Source: Chenopodium formosanum (lineage: Eukaryota > Streptophyta > Magnoliopsida > Caryophyllales > Amaranthaceae). From it: a stretch of 64,000 nucleotides of DNA. Both the position numbers and the translations under genes were made by a program. The notes under the pieces are model-generated. The model was not told where the DNA came from. It ran no database searches and saw only the letters and a program-made list of their open reading frames with translations. Where the stretch lies: the NCBI GenBank assembly GCA_024500155.1, contig CM044877.1, positions 31,433,001 to 31,497,000 of the forward strand. Reading direction: 5' to 3'. This document shows positions 47,770 through 57,991 of this stretch, piece after piece. How positions within the stretch are numbered: the stretch's first letter is position 1; each line of letters opens with the position of its first letter.

Positions 47770-49380
47770 TTTGCTTGTCCCTAAGCGAAGATCTCATCAA
47801 TGAATCAATAAATATGCTTCACCCCAATAAGTAAAAATCAAGCACAAACGATCCAGGGTAAATCAAATAAACACGCTTCAGAGTCAACCAATCAAATCCA
47901 TCCAATTACCTTTCTCCCCTAACAATTGTCAAATAGAGCAAACCACAAAAGCATATAGAATTCAAGACTAGTGCTCACACACTCGATTCTCATTTATGTG
48001 GCGAGTAAAAGATGTACTCGATCGCTCTCCATCCAACCCCTTTATGTGAACAATGTCCTCCCAACTCACACTCTCGTGTGTATAAAACAATGAACGCTCA
48101 ACCTACTAGTCGACTCGAAATATGTCAAATCATAACTTGCATTGATAAACAACACTTTCACATTCATACAATTCTATGCACAAAGGTCAGAAGGTCTTTA
48201 AAGCTTGTAATGTAAGGCTAGGGTAAAGGGTAGGATAAATTTGGGAATAAGTGAGAGAAAAGCTATGCTTAAAGGAGCCATATCCTAATAAAACCCATGA
48301 TCAAAATAAATAATGATCATACATCTCCTACATAACCAACTCTAACATCAACCAAATATACTCCAATCATAATAAATAAACCCAACACTTACAATAATCA
48401 CTCATAAGATATAATAATGGAGAAGTAGAGTGAATAAACAAACTTTATTTTTCAACTTGAATTTTTCAATGAAGCTCTTTTTTTTCTTTGAACAACCTCC
48501 AAACAGAACATTAAAACATTTTTTCCAATTGAAGTTCACTTATTTTTTTTACATTTTTTTTTCTTTGAACTTCTATTTTTTCATAACATCATGCTTTATT
48601 TTTTTAAGAAAATATAACTCTCAAACTCATCAAAAATAAACATGATCAATCAACAAAACAACTTCTCAAACCTCACCCAAATTGTGCAAATAATAAGCAC
48701 ACTACAAACTCCCTCACCTCACTCACCTCACTCACTAATAGCTCCCCCAAGCCAAGCTTGGGACTAGTAACCAATGGGGCAAATTAGGCTTGTAATGCGG
48801 CTAATAGACAACAAAAAGGTCAAGGCAACAACATGGGTAGCAAGAAGGGAACAAATGTATCTACGATATCTGGAGGCGACCTAAAAGAACAAATGCCTTC
48901 GTCCTCCACAATGTGCATAATAATGAATCATATAAATATTACTTATAGTTGCAAACCAATACTCAAATTCATTGACATACCAGGAACTATGGAACTATCA
49001 CACATTCCTAACCAAGTCAACTAGTCAAGCACTATATTCACAAGTAGTTGGACAAAATTGACGCATGTAAAGGTTCAAGGCAATCAAACATCAAATCATG
49101 ATCAACTAATCCACAATGCCTATCATCAAATACCAAGAATCAAAACAAATTTTCTCAAGTATGGGGCACAGGGAAGCATAATTTATAATTCATTGGAACG
49201 TATTTTTTTTTATTTTTTAATTTTTCAATTTTTTTTGTATTTTTAAATATAAAGAAAGCAATAAAACTAACCTAGAAAGCGAAAAATCTAACCTAAGAAA
49301 ACACACCAAAAATAAAAGAAAAGAGAAAAAGAAAAATACCAAACCAAAATCTCCCCCAAGCCAGATCAGACAATGTCCTC
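47770..49380 (-). other. 3' untranslated region of element E
   Basis: AT-rich, no recognisable coding sequence. CCCCCAAGCC words occur at 47755, 48745 and 49354. Confidence 0.5.
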
Positions 49381-49409
49381 ATTGGCTCGGAAACTAGCCC
49401 AGCATAGCT

Positions 49410-50937
49410 AGTCCTCATCATCCTCGTCCATCGAGCCGAAGCCCGCACCTCCACTACTACCTGCACCACCTACACCACCTGCACCAGAAGAGCTACCACC
49501 AAAATAATCAGCGTGAAAACTCCCCCCCGTCGGTCCCCCGAAAGGAATGTCCTGCCCGTACCCGAAAAAGGAAGAATAGTCAGTGTAAATACCACGGGCA
49601 GTGGGATCCCTATCGTATCCCTGGGGTGGAGGCTGAAACTAGTCAGGGTGGATAGCGTCGTCGGGAATGTTGCCCCGACGAGCATAATCATCGTACATAG
49701 GGTAGAGAGCTCTACCCTGGTTCCTCTCTAGGTACCCTAACCTCTGGTCAATAGAGCCTACCATCCTCCTAAGGTCAGTCTGTGAATGCTCAATACGTCC
49801 TAGGGCCTGACCTATACTCTGAAAATCCCAAACTGGGTCAGAGTCAACATGAGGGACGGAATGGGACATACGAGGTGGCGAGAAAGCCACCTCGGGCTGA
49901 GGCTGGGGTGGTGGAACTGGTGGTGGTGGTGCCTACCCCCTAGCGTTGGCAACTAAAGCATCATAAGTGTAGGAAAGTTGCCCTGGGGGAAAAGCAGTCA
50001 AGTCTGGACTGGGAAGGGGAAAAATGGGCAAAGGTTGCTCGTTCCCAGTCCGAATACACCAAAAGGGTGTCTGCTCGCTATCCGGCCTAACCCACCCCAC
50101 ATCCTCAAAATACCTAGCAGTCATGTAGGTATCTGGTCCACAGTTAGTCAGCTGGTGGGGTCCGTCTACTACAAAACCGGCCTTTTTCACCGCTATTCGA
50201 GTGATAAGGCCACCTAAACGGATAGGGGACTTGGAAGTGGTGCTGGCTATGGCATGCCGACTCAAGTGGTGAACTATAAACCTGCCTATGTTCAATTTCC
50301 CGAACTCGTATACATAGTGTCCTATTATAGCTAGTTCGTTGGTTTGAGCGTTATGAGGCTCGGCCCTACCCAAAAAACACAATCCCGCAAATCTTTGCCA
50401 GATTTTTGGAACAGGGTGGTGAATGGGTTTGGTACTAGCATGTTGGGGGTCGGGGGCAGGTAAACCAGTCAAGGCATAATATAAATCACCCATTTTATAA
50501 TCTGCATGCCACTAGTGAGATAATTCAGAATTTAATTCAAAAATTTTACAAAATTCAACAAAAGTTAAACTAATATTTCTATTATTTAACCTGAAAAATA
50601 AATTAGGCCCATTCCTACTACTAACAACATGAAAAGTGGACAGGAATTCACATGTAAGTTCTCAGTATGTAGGATAATACATGTCAACAAATTTTCGCAT
50701 GCCAATATCATTCAAAAATCGTTTAACATAATCAAACAAACCATATGATTCTAGGGTAGGGCGGTGTAACCACCGAGAAGGGATTACCTCACGACCGACC
50801 AAATGCTCCAATCGTTCTTTTTGTTCCCGGCTCACGATCCGGATCGTCGACCAATATGGGAGCTGCAAGTCTGGGTCGTACTCCTCCCTCGAGCTGGAGC
50901 TCCTACCAAAAATGGATCTTGCCCTCTTTGTAACCAT
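49410..50937 (-). pseudogene. Athila ORF (Athila ORF-1 / env-position protein) of element E, broken
   Basis: Starts MVTKRARSIFGRSSSSREEY at 50937, runs through REVIPSRWLHRPTLESYGLF, meets TGA (about 50660) inside YYPTY-ELTCEFLST, and resumes with FFRLNNRNISLTFVEFCKIL. It continues from 50493 as GDLYYALTGLPAPDPQHAST, YVYEFGKLNIGRFIVHHLSR and TRIAVKKAGF. It then ends in a Pro-rich tail, a coiled-coil-like segment (IGQALGRIEHSQTDLRRMVG) and a Gly/Ser-rich acidic end (SMDEDDED). This matches the Pfam ATHILA ORF-1 family pattern (RELTLEF, FRLNN). Function is unknown; it lies where Athila env-like genes sit. The TGA fits a CGA-to-TGA change. Other stops occur near 50540 and 49930, so it is not intact. 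Confidence 0.8.
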
Positions 50938-51019
50938 GTGGAAGAAATGGGTCGAAAATTTTCTGAATTAAAACTGAAATTTTTTTGTGTGAGAGTGAAG
51001 AGGATGAAGAGAGGATCAC

Positions 51020-51032
51020 AAATATATAAAAA
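51020..51032 (-). promoter_or_regulatory. Possible internal TATA element before the Athila ORF
   Basis: Minus strand TTTTTATATATTTGTG about 90 bp upstream of the ATG at 50937. A pyrimidine-rich stretch with CTCTCTCTAAAACTC lies between the palindrome array and this site, and another pyrimidine-rich stretch lies between this site and the start. An internal promoter is inferred from layout only. Confidence 0.4.
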
Positions 51033-51179
51033 GTTTTGAATTTGGATTGGTAATGGAGGAGAAATCTTAAAGAGAAGTTAGAGAAAATTTGAGTTTTAGA
51101 GAGAGAAAGTAATGGAGGAAAGAAGAAATGGAGAAAGAAAGAAGAAAAGAAGAAGAAAAAGACGCGGAGAATTCGCTCG

Positions 51180-51562
51180 CGCCGAGTCGGGCGGTGGGTC
51201 GCCCGGCCGGGCGATCTTCAATATTAGGGGATGGACCTCACGCCCGGTCGGGCGGATTTCGCCCGGTCGGGCGATTGGATTGGCATATACTCGCGCCCGA
51301 TCGGGCGATCTGATTTATCAATTTCCGCCTTGCTCTTGCTCCCGGTCGGGCGCCAGTCGCCCGATCGGGCGAATTTTTGGCAAAAATTCCTTCTTTTCTC
51401 GCGCCCGGTCGGGCGAGGCTCGCCCGATCGGGCGGACAAATTAGTCCGTATACGACGAAATTCGCGCCCGGTCGGGCGCCACTCGCCCGGTCGGGCGAAA
51501 TTACTTATTTTCAGACCCTTACTCTCGCGCCCGATCGGGCGAGCTTCGCCTGGTCGGGCCCG
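51180..51562. repeat. Array of paired 14-bp CG palindromes (CGCCCGRYCGGGCG) ahead of the Athila ORF
   Basis: About a dozen copies of CGCCCGGTCGGGCG or CGCCCGATCGGGCG. Most occur as pairs whose centres are 19 bp apart (9+5+5 nt), for example around 51250-51275, 51341-51371, 51402-51434, 51466-51498 and 51527-51558, with AT-rich linkers between pairs. The same palindromes occur in both LTRs of this element (47236-47395, 55863-56005) upstream of the TATA box. A TATA-like TTTATATATTT (minus, about 51020-51031) follows before the Athila ORF start at 50937. Confidence 0.9.
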
Positions 51563-51790
51563 AGACTAAATCGGATATTGTTGATTGTCTTCTTTTCTCC
51601 AAAAATTGGCTAACTCTTTTCCTTCAAACCTGTACACACACTCATAAAACTGATTAAATTCTCTCATCTCTCCTCTCGTAAGAAAAAGAAAAAGGAAAAA
51701 CTAGACTAAAAAGCATTAAAAATACGGATTGCCTCCCGCAAAGCGCTGGTTTATCTAGGTCCCGCACGACCTTCTTACCAAGTACAATTT

Positions 51791-53314
51791 CTAGGACCCT
51801 TGGCCTAACGCTTGATCGGGTGGTTTCTCACCCGGTCTAGCGATGTTTAGGCTGCGATGCGGCTTCCTAACATAACCTGTGGGACGCCAAGTCGCCTTAT
51901 CTGGTGGGTCCTCCTTGACTTGGATTGGGGGATCTTCAATGCTACGCACTAAAAACCCTTCTTCGATCGAATGTTGCTTCAAATTGTCATTGCGTTCAAC
52001 ACTTGCAACTCGATCTGGCGGAACACTTGCCGTAGACTCGATTCGCACAACTTGCTCGATCGGTGCCACTTGTTCATCCTCGAAACCAAGACCAACATTG
52101 TAGAGTGCTCTTTCTATTGCATCGACTTCCTTCTGCCATTTTTCTATCTCATCTGAAAAGGATGCAACACAAGATACCGCCTCCAAGGGATCGTTTTCAA
52201 GAGCTTGGGGCTTGTTAGAATAATTTACAACCACATTAACACTGAAACATTTCTCCTCAGTCATGGAGCTTTTGGGGGCGGTATTCAGATTAAAGACCAC
52301 TTTATCGTCCCCTACTGATAGTGTTAACTTACCACTTCTTACATCTATGACTGCTCCTGCAGTGTTAAGGAATGGTCTACCCAAAATAATTGGGGTTTGC
52401 ATATCCTCATCCATATCAAGAACAACAAAATCTACAGGTATATAAAATTTACCTACTCTAACGGGGACATCCTCTAAAACACCTAGGGGGTATTTGAAAG
52501 AACGGTCGGCCATTTGCAGAGTTATATTGGTAGCTTTTAATTTACCCATATTCAACTTAGAACACACAAATAATGGCATGACACTAACACTAGCACCCAA
52601 ATCACATAATGCATTATCAATCAAGAGATTGCCAATATGACAAGGGATAGAAAAACTACCCGGATCTTTTAATTTAGGTGGAGACTTATTTTAAAGTACG
52701 TCACTACATTCTGCAGTGAAAGCTACTGTCTCTACCTCACTAATAGACCTTTTTCTCGTCAAAATTTCTTTCATAAATTTTGCATATGAGGGGATTTGTG
52801 TGATCAATTCAGTAAAGGGAACTGTTACCTTCAAATCTTTAACCACCTCCAGGAACTTACCAAACTGCTTATCCAAGTTTGTCTTCAATTGACGATTGGG
52901 GAAAGAAAGTTTGATAATTGGCTTTTGAGCATTCTTATTCTTGTCTGGAGTAGCCACCTTCTCTGGAGTTTCACCCTGCAATGTAGAATTAAATATGTTA
53001 GTATTAATCTTTAGCCCTGCAGGGCTATCAACTACATAGTTTGGTTTAATGGAATCAAGATTAACATTATTTAATAAGACATGTTCATCAATTCTAGGCA
53101 TAAAGGGCCCTTTATAGTTTGAACCACTCCGTAGAGTAATTGCAAATGCTTCATCCGTAGGCCTAGTCGGCTGTGCCGGCAGGGCTCCCTGTTGGCGATC
53201 TTGTAGAGTAGCGGAGAGTTGCGCAATTTGATTATCCACAATTTTATTATGCGCTAGAATTTGATCAATTGTCGCATCCCATCTCTCCATGTGCTTTTGC
53301 ATATTGACCAACAT
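51791..53314 (-). pseudogene. Element E gag C-terminal part and retropepsin-like protease
   Basis: The minus frame from 53314 contains AITLRSGSNYKGP, LDKQFGKFLEVVKDLKV, PSYAKFMKEILTRKR and the Athila-type junction TAECSDVL, where one stop (TAA at about 52691) breaks the frame. It resumes with PPKLKDPGSFSIPC and the protease: ALCDLGASVSVMPL with catalytic D-x-G-A-S, ADRSFKYPLGVLEDVPVRVG and the ILGRPFL flap/core motif near residue 80 of the 52624 frame. The protein ends in a Gln/Pro/Asp-rich tail at 51791, with no RT continuing from it. Protease would process Gag. Element order and motifs match Athila polyproteins up to PR. Confidence 0.85.
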
Positions 53315-53374
53315 TGCTCTAATTTCCCCTAAAGAAGGGTCGGAAGATGAGCGGGGTTATTGTGGTTGATTCTT

Positions 53375-54599
53375 CTAGCTAGCATTGAGATGATAGTATT
53401 TCTGCTGCTGTTGCTGTGGCACCTGTGGTTCTTGTGGTGGTGGATTTTGAACATTAGTGCTCCGATAGGAAAGGTATGGATGATTTCGATACCCAGGATT
53501 GTAAGTGTTGGAGTATGGGTTATTCTGCCTATAAGCTTGGAAGGCATTAACTTGCTCCACGAAACTCCTGCAATCCTGCTCCCAATGACCTACAATACCA
53601 CAATTTTCACAGAAAGCCTCATTAGAATTATTGTTAGTCGCAGAAACATTAGCTACATTAGCAGTGCTCAGATTATCTAATTTTTGGCAAATAGAGGTCA
53701 GTTGAGCTTGCAAAAAGGATACAGAGTCGACACTATGTTTCCCCTTGTTAGCAAATCCTCTGGGATTCCCATATTGGGAATTGTGTATCGCCATATCTTC
53801 AATAACCTGACCTGCATCATCAACGTTAAGATTCATAAATCTCCCACTAGCTGCAGAGTTTAAAATTATCCTAGAAGAATTTCCAATGCCGTTATAAAAG
53901 GCTTGGATCAACTGCCATTGTGCTAAATTATGGTGGGGGCATTCTCTTTGTAGGTCCTTGAACCTCTCCCAAGCCTCGTATAAAGACTCATTGGCTTCTT
54001 GGGCAAAGTTCTGAATCGCACTCCGTAGTACTGTTGTTCTCTCTGCAGGATAATACTTGTTATAGAAATTCAAAACAAGAGTTTCCCAGTCAGTTATACC
54101 AAGTGTAGTTCTATTTAAGCCATTAAACCACAATTTAGCTTTTCTAGTTAAAGGAAGGGAAAGAGAATCTCCCTGATTTGGTCTTGAGTGACCCCGGCTT
54201 GTCTGATGGTGTTGCAATATTGACAATAGTCGGCAATGTGAAGATTCGGGTCTTCACCCTTTTCTCCACTGAATTGCTTCCTCTCTATCATCGTTATAAA
54301 TTGAGGTTTAATTTCAAATTGAACCCCATCAAGAGCCGGATAGGAGTGAGATGTGGAAAATCCGTAAGCTTTGGTTGTGAATAGTCACTAAGCTTCTTTG
54401 GAGCCGCCATCTCTGATTTTGTGTCTGATGATGTCTCTGAATTGCTAGAATCAGTTTGAGGATCGCGGTGATTATTGTTATTATCACCAGAATCCGCCAG
54501 GATTTGCTTGTAGAAGTTTTTCTGTCTATGGAAGGAACGTTCGATCTTAGGATCGAATGGGATGTAACCTGATCTGGAACACCTGGGCATAAACAAAAA
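53375..54599 (-). pseudogene. Element E gag with CCHC zinc knuckle, two frameshifts
   Basis: The leader ORF near 54596 (MFMPRCSRSGYIPF) carries an acidic Ser/Asn stretch and reads into HLTPIRLLMGF. The frame then shifts to KPQFITMIERKQFSGEKGED, DYCQYCNTIRQAG and QDQIREILFPF, and shifts again to LTRKAKLWFNGLNRT, NFYNKYYPAERTTVLRSAI, NESLYEAWERFKDLQRECPH and LIQAFYNGI, the Retrotrans_gag core of Athila elements. A CCHC knuckle CENCGIVGHWEQDC follows. Gag would form the particle and bind RNA. The two shifts (about 54300 and 54130) make it non-functional unless they are sequence errors. Confidence 0.87.
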
Positions 54600-54703
54600 C
54601 TAGAAGCAAATATGAGATTTGTCTCAGAGAACTAACGCTCTCTAAGACAAAAGAGAAATAATCTAGACTACAAAAACAATTAGAAATAAAAATAAAACCG
54701 TTT

Positions 54704-54720
54704 CCCCGGCAACGGCGCCA
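54704..54720 (-). other. Primer binding site of element E
   Basis: Minus TGGCGCCGTTGCCGGGG, five bases after the 5' LTR, complementary to a tRNA-Asp 3' end as in other Athila elements. Confidence 0.9.
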
Positions 54721-54725
54721 AATTT

Positions 54726-56373
54726 TGACAGGGTAAAGTCGTATCCCCTAATAAAAAATAATTACCTAAATCACTAACTAAGGTAGATAGGGAAGTAGGG
54801 TCGATCTCCACAGGGAAACAAGTCTTTTTACTCCTAATAATTATTATACTCTAAATTATTTAAGTAACCAATATTTATAATTAAGTAAAAGACTAGACTA
54901 CTAAGGTTGAGAATGGGAAGAAAACAATATATGAAAGGATCTAGGGCATAGGTTCATCAATAAATAATACTCCAGGGTAAAACATAGTAATCAACCATTG
55001 ACATTGCAGAAATAACATGATTAACAGGCTCTCGCAATTTATTAATCAACATAGATCTAACAGGCTCTCGCAATTTACTAGATCTAAGTTCTTATTGAAA
55101 ATAGCCTTTAATATTAAAATTAACATCTGCTCGATTCATCAATTTAATATTGCTATACTTTTACAAGCCGCAATTGTAAAACATTAAAACAATCCAATAA
55201 GAAATTATCATGCAATACCAATAATCAATAATAGTCAATCATCAATGCATCAATTAACCAGATTGTAAAGGGCTCTCGCTACTTATTACAATCACATAAT
55301 TAATTTATCGGTATTAAATCTCATCTCTCGAATCTCGACTTAACCATTTATAAATTAACTTGCCTATTGAAACTGGACCTAAACATTAATTCTCATCTCT
55401 CGATTCTTGAATCAACATTGTCAAACTCATGCATAAAAGATAGGCCTAATCTAGTCACAGAGCATTAAATCAATCAATAGGAAATTAATCTAGCATTGAT
55501 AATCAACAACAATAATTTACCCCTTCATATTATTTATTAGATCCCCATAAACCTTAGAAATTAAACTACTCACAAATCATCATGACTAAACTAATCAAAG
55601 TAATAAAATAAATCATGGTGAAAGGAATAAAATAAACAACTAAAATTAAGGGAAGAGAAATCGTTACCAAAATAAATCTGGAATTAATGAAAGAATTAAG
55701 AACAAAGGTTTAGAGAGAGATTAAGAGAGAGAAATCTAAATAGAGAGAGAAAGTCTAAGAGAGAAGGATGATAAAATCGTATTACGGAGGAGTATTTATA
55801 CTCCGTACAAAAATCCTAAACTAAAACAAATTAAAACGACGCTAATCGTCTCCTAAAAATACACGCGCCCGATCGGGCGAGGCACCGCCCGATCGGGCGC
55901 GCCTTTTTGACTCCAGTACTAATCTCGCGCCCGGCCGGGCGCGTCACCGGGCGCCAGACCAAGCTTCTCCCGCCCGGCCGGGCGCCGGCCTTTTTGGCCG
56001 GGCGGCTCATTTGGGCCAATACTTGGACTTCGATTGGGCTCCAATTCTTCGGGCCAATCTGGGTTTCCTCTTTAGGTCTTGAATACTCGGTCCAAATGCC
56101 CCGGTATCACCTATACCGAGCCCTTAATCACCGGTTCGATGGCTCTAACCGGCCCTGGGCCATAAAATCTGGTCGTGTTTCTCCAATGCTCGTGATTGCT
56201 CCAAAATATCTTGGGAAAATACTCCAAAAGCATAAATCCCTGCAAAAGTCAACCAAATCTACGAAAACACTAGAAAACACCAATTAGTAATAAAAGTGGC
56301 TCTAAAGAGCCAAAAACACTACTAATTATGACCAAGGGACGGGGGTAAAATACTATATAAAATAGACACATCA
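54726..56373 (-). repeat. 5' LTR of element E
   Basis: 1,648 bp, from TGATGTGTCTATTT (minus, 56373) to TACCCTGTCA (54726). TATAAATA (55793-55800, minus) sits in the hairpin-like GGAGTATAAATACTCC. CG palindromes (55863-56005) lie about 63-200 bp upstream. A GCTCTCGCAATTTA-containing segment at 55020-55080 is duplicated relative to the 3' LTR. Confidence 0.95.
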
Positions 56374-57991
56374 GTCACAACTACCTTGTCTTTGCGTCGA
56401 AGGTATACAATCATTTCATTTTTCCCTGCAGACAGATGAAGGTGTTCCAACTAACCCCTTCTTGGTAGCCACTACGATCTTCTCATCTACTTGTAGATCT
56501 AGAAGCTGTAATGCTTGCAAGACCACTGTAGTTGATTTAGGGTAAGCCAATGCCTTGGAACACAACGAACTAAACTTGACCATTATTTTGTCAAACCTAC
56601 AAACCTCTGCTATTTTGTTAGGGTCATGGTAACAAACCTTCACCCTTGTGTAATTTCTTATGACATCCTTCCTCCACCTTCGTAAAATGTATTTATAAGG
56701 TATTTCATAGCAATTACTCTTCTCATACACCTTTATCATGTGGCGACAAATAATGCCAGTACAATCAAACATCCTACAGTCACACGAAACTTCTTTAGTT
56801 GAACTATCATACAAAAGCTTATACTCCCTCTTTCTGTTTGAAGGTTTCTCAGCTCTTTCCTATATTTTTTTTGGCTCATACCACACTCGATCCTCTACAA
56901 CTTGTTCAGTCACATTATCAGAAAGTTTGTTTCTACTTGTCTCACTCACATACATTACGCGACTGCACTCTCTTTGCATTTCCTTGAAATTGGCATTCGT
57001 GTATACCTTCTGGAAAACCAATTCAGCTGGAAAATTACTGTATGCTTGTCGAACATACCTCTCATTATTGTCATAAGCCCTTTTCTCACTAGTTGATCTA
57101 ACCTCCAACGCATCGACATACCGCTCTACAAACTTAGATAACAATGTGTGCTTGCTCAAGTATCCATTAAAAAAACCTATGAATACTCTCAACACGCTGC
57201 GATGTTTTCATGCTAGCCCAAAACAAGTGCTTCAAATAGGCAGCCACCCACATCTGACACTCCTCATACAACCCTGCCAGTAGATTTTGCTAGTATTCAT
57301 CAGCATGTTTGTATGCCTAGTTAGCAAAACTCAAAACCACAAGGTCCTCCACATCCAATAGACACACCCACATCAGAACACACAAGGCAAAACACACACA
57401 AAGAAGTAAACAACACCAGTTCCCAGTCAATAGGGCACATACTAGCAAAAAGGTAATCAAATACTAAACACCCCAACAGGGGACATATAATAAACAACAA
57501 TACCCATATAGGGGACATATAATAAACAACAATACCCACCCATACAGCCAATTAAATACATAAACTCACAAACCTGTTAGCCATTCATCATCTTCTAATT
57601 CGTGCTTCTGGATGACCGCTTGCCAATTACTCTCAAACTCTTCAGAGTCTAAATTGTCATAAATTGCATTCTTGAGGTCATCATGAATAACTGGATAATC
57701 AGAGAGCTTGCCCAATTTCTTACCCAATTTCTGATTAGTGTGCCAAATGCACCATCGGTGAGTGCTTCCTTTCATGGTCAGCTTTAACGCTTTCCTCATT
57801 GCCGGGTCCTGATCCGTTAGAATCCCAATGGGTTGTTTTTCACCCATACACCGCAACCAGTTAGAGAAACCCACTCAAATGTTTTCGAAGTCTCACGGGA
57901 TACTAGTGCACAACCAAACAAAATGGTTTGCCCGTGATGATTAACCCCAACAAAATTACAAAAGGGTAACTAATATTCCTTTGTAAGGTAT
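56374..57991 (-). pseudogene. FAR1-like (MULE-transposase-derived) gene, central part
   Basis: Minus-strand pieces in order: FVGVNHHGQTILFGCALVSR (to 57991), GFSNWLRCMGEKQPIGILTD with HRWCIWH (57874-57566, MULE transposase core). An interruption follows at about 57560-57310, with a ~33-bp tandem repeat and intron-like sequence. Then LAGLYEECQMWVAAYLKHLF, MKTSQRVESIHRFFNGYL and QRECSRVMYV, then the SWIM zinc finger CDCRMFDCTGIICRH (56780-56735) and IPYKYILRRWRKD. FAR1/FRS proteins are domesticated transposases acting as transcription factors. Stops (TAG before LPF, TGA or frameshift near 57840) and two LTR insertions show this copy is dead. The N-terminal FAR1 DNA-binding domain would lie beyond element F, off the window. 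Confidence 0.8.

Larger units (their letters stand above)
46145..56373 (-). mobile_element. Element E: complete Athila-type LTR retrotransposon lacking RT and integrase, TSD GTCAC
   Basis: A 10,229-bp element flanked by perfect GTCAC duplications (46140-46144, 56374-56378). The 5' LTR is 54726-56373, the 3' LTR is 46145-47750, the PBS is TGGCGCCGTTGCCGGGG (tRNA-Asp type) at 54704-54720 and the PPT is at 47751-47769. Order on the minus strand: gag, zinc knuckle, protease, CG-palindrome array, Athila ORF, 3' UTR. Reverse transcriptase, RNase H and integrase are absent: fewer than 900 bp lie between the protease frame and the Athila ORF. It is a non-autonomous Athila derivative inserted in a FAR1-like gene. 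Confidence 0.95.

Noticed and set aside
49978..50217. Plus-strand ORF of 79 codons
   Set aside because: Antisense to the well-supported Athila ORF.
51112..51613. Several overlapping ORFs rich in Arg, Gly, Pro on both strands
   Set aside because: They are forced open by the CG palindrome array and have no domain or conservation.
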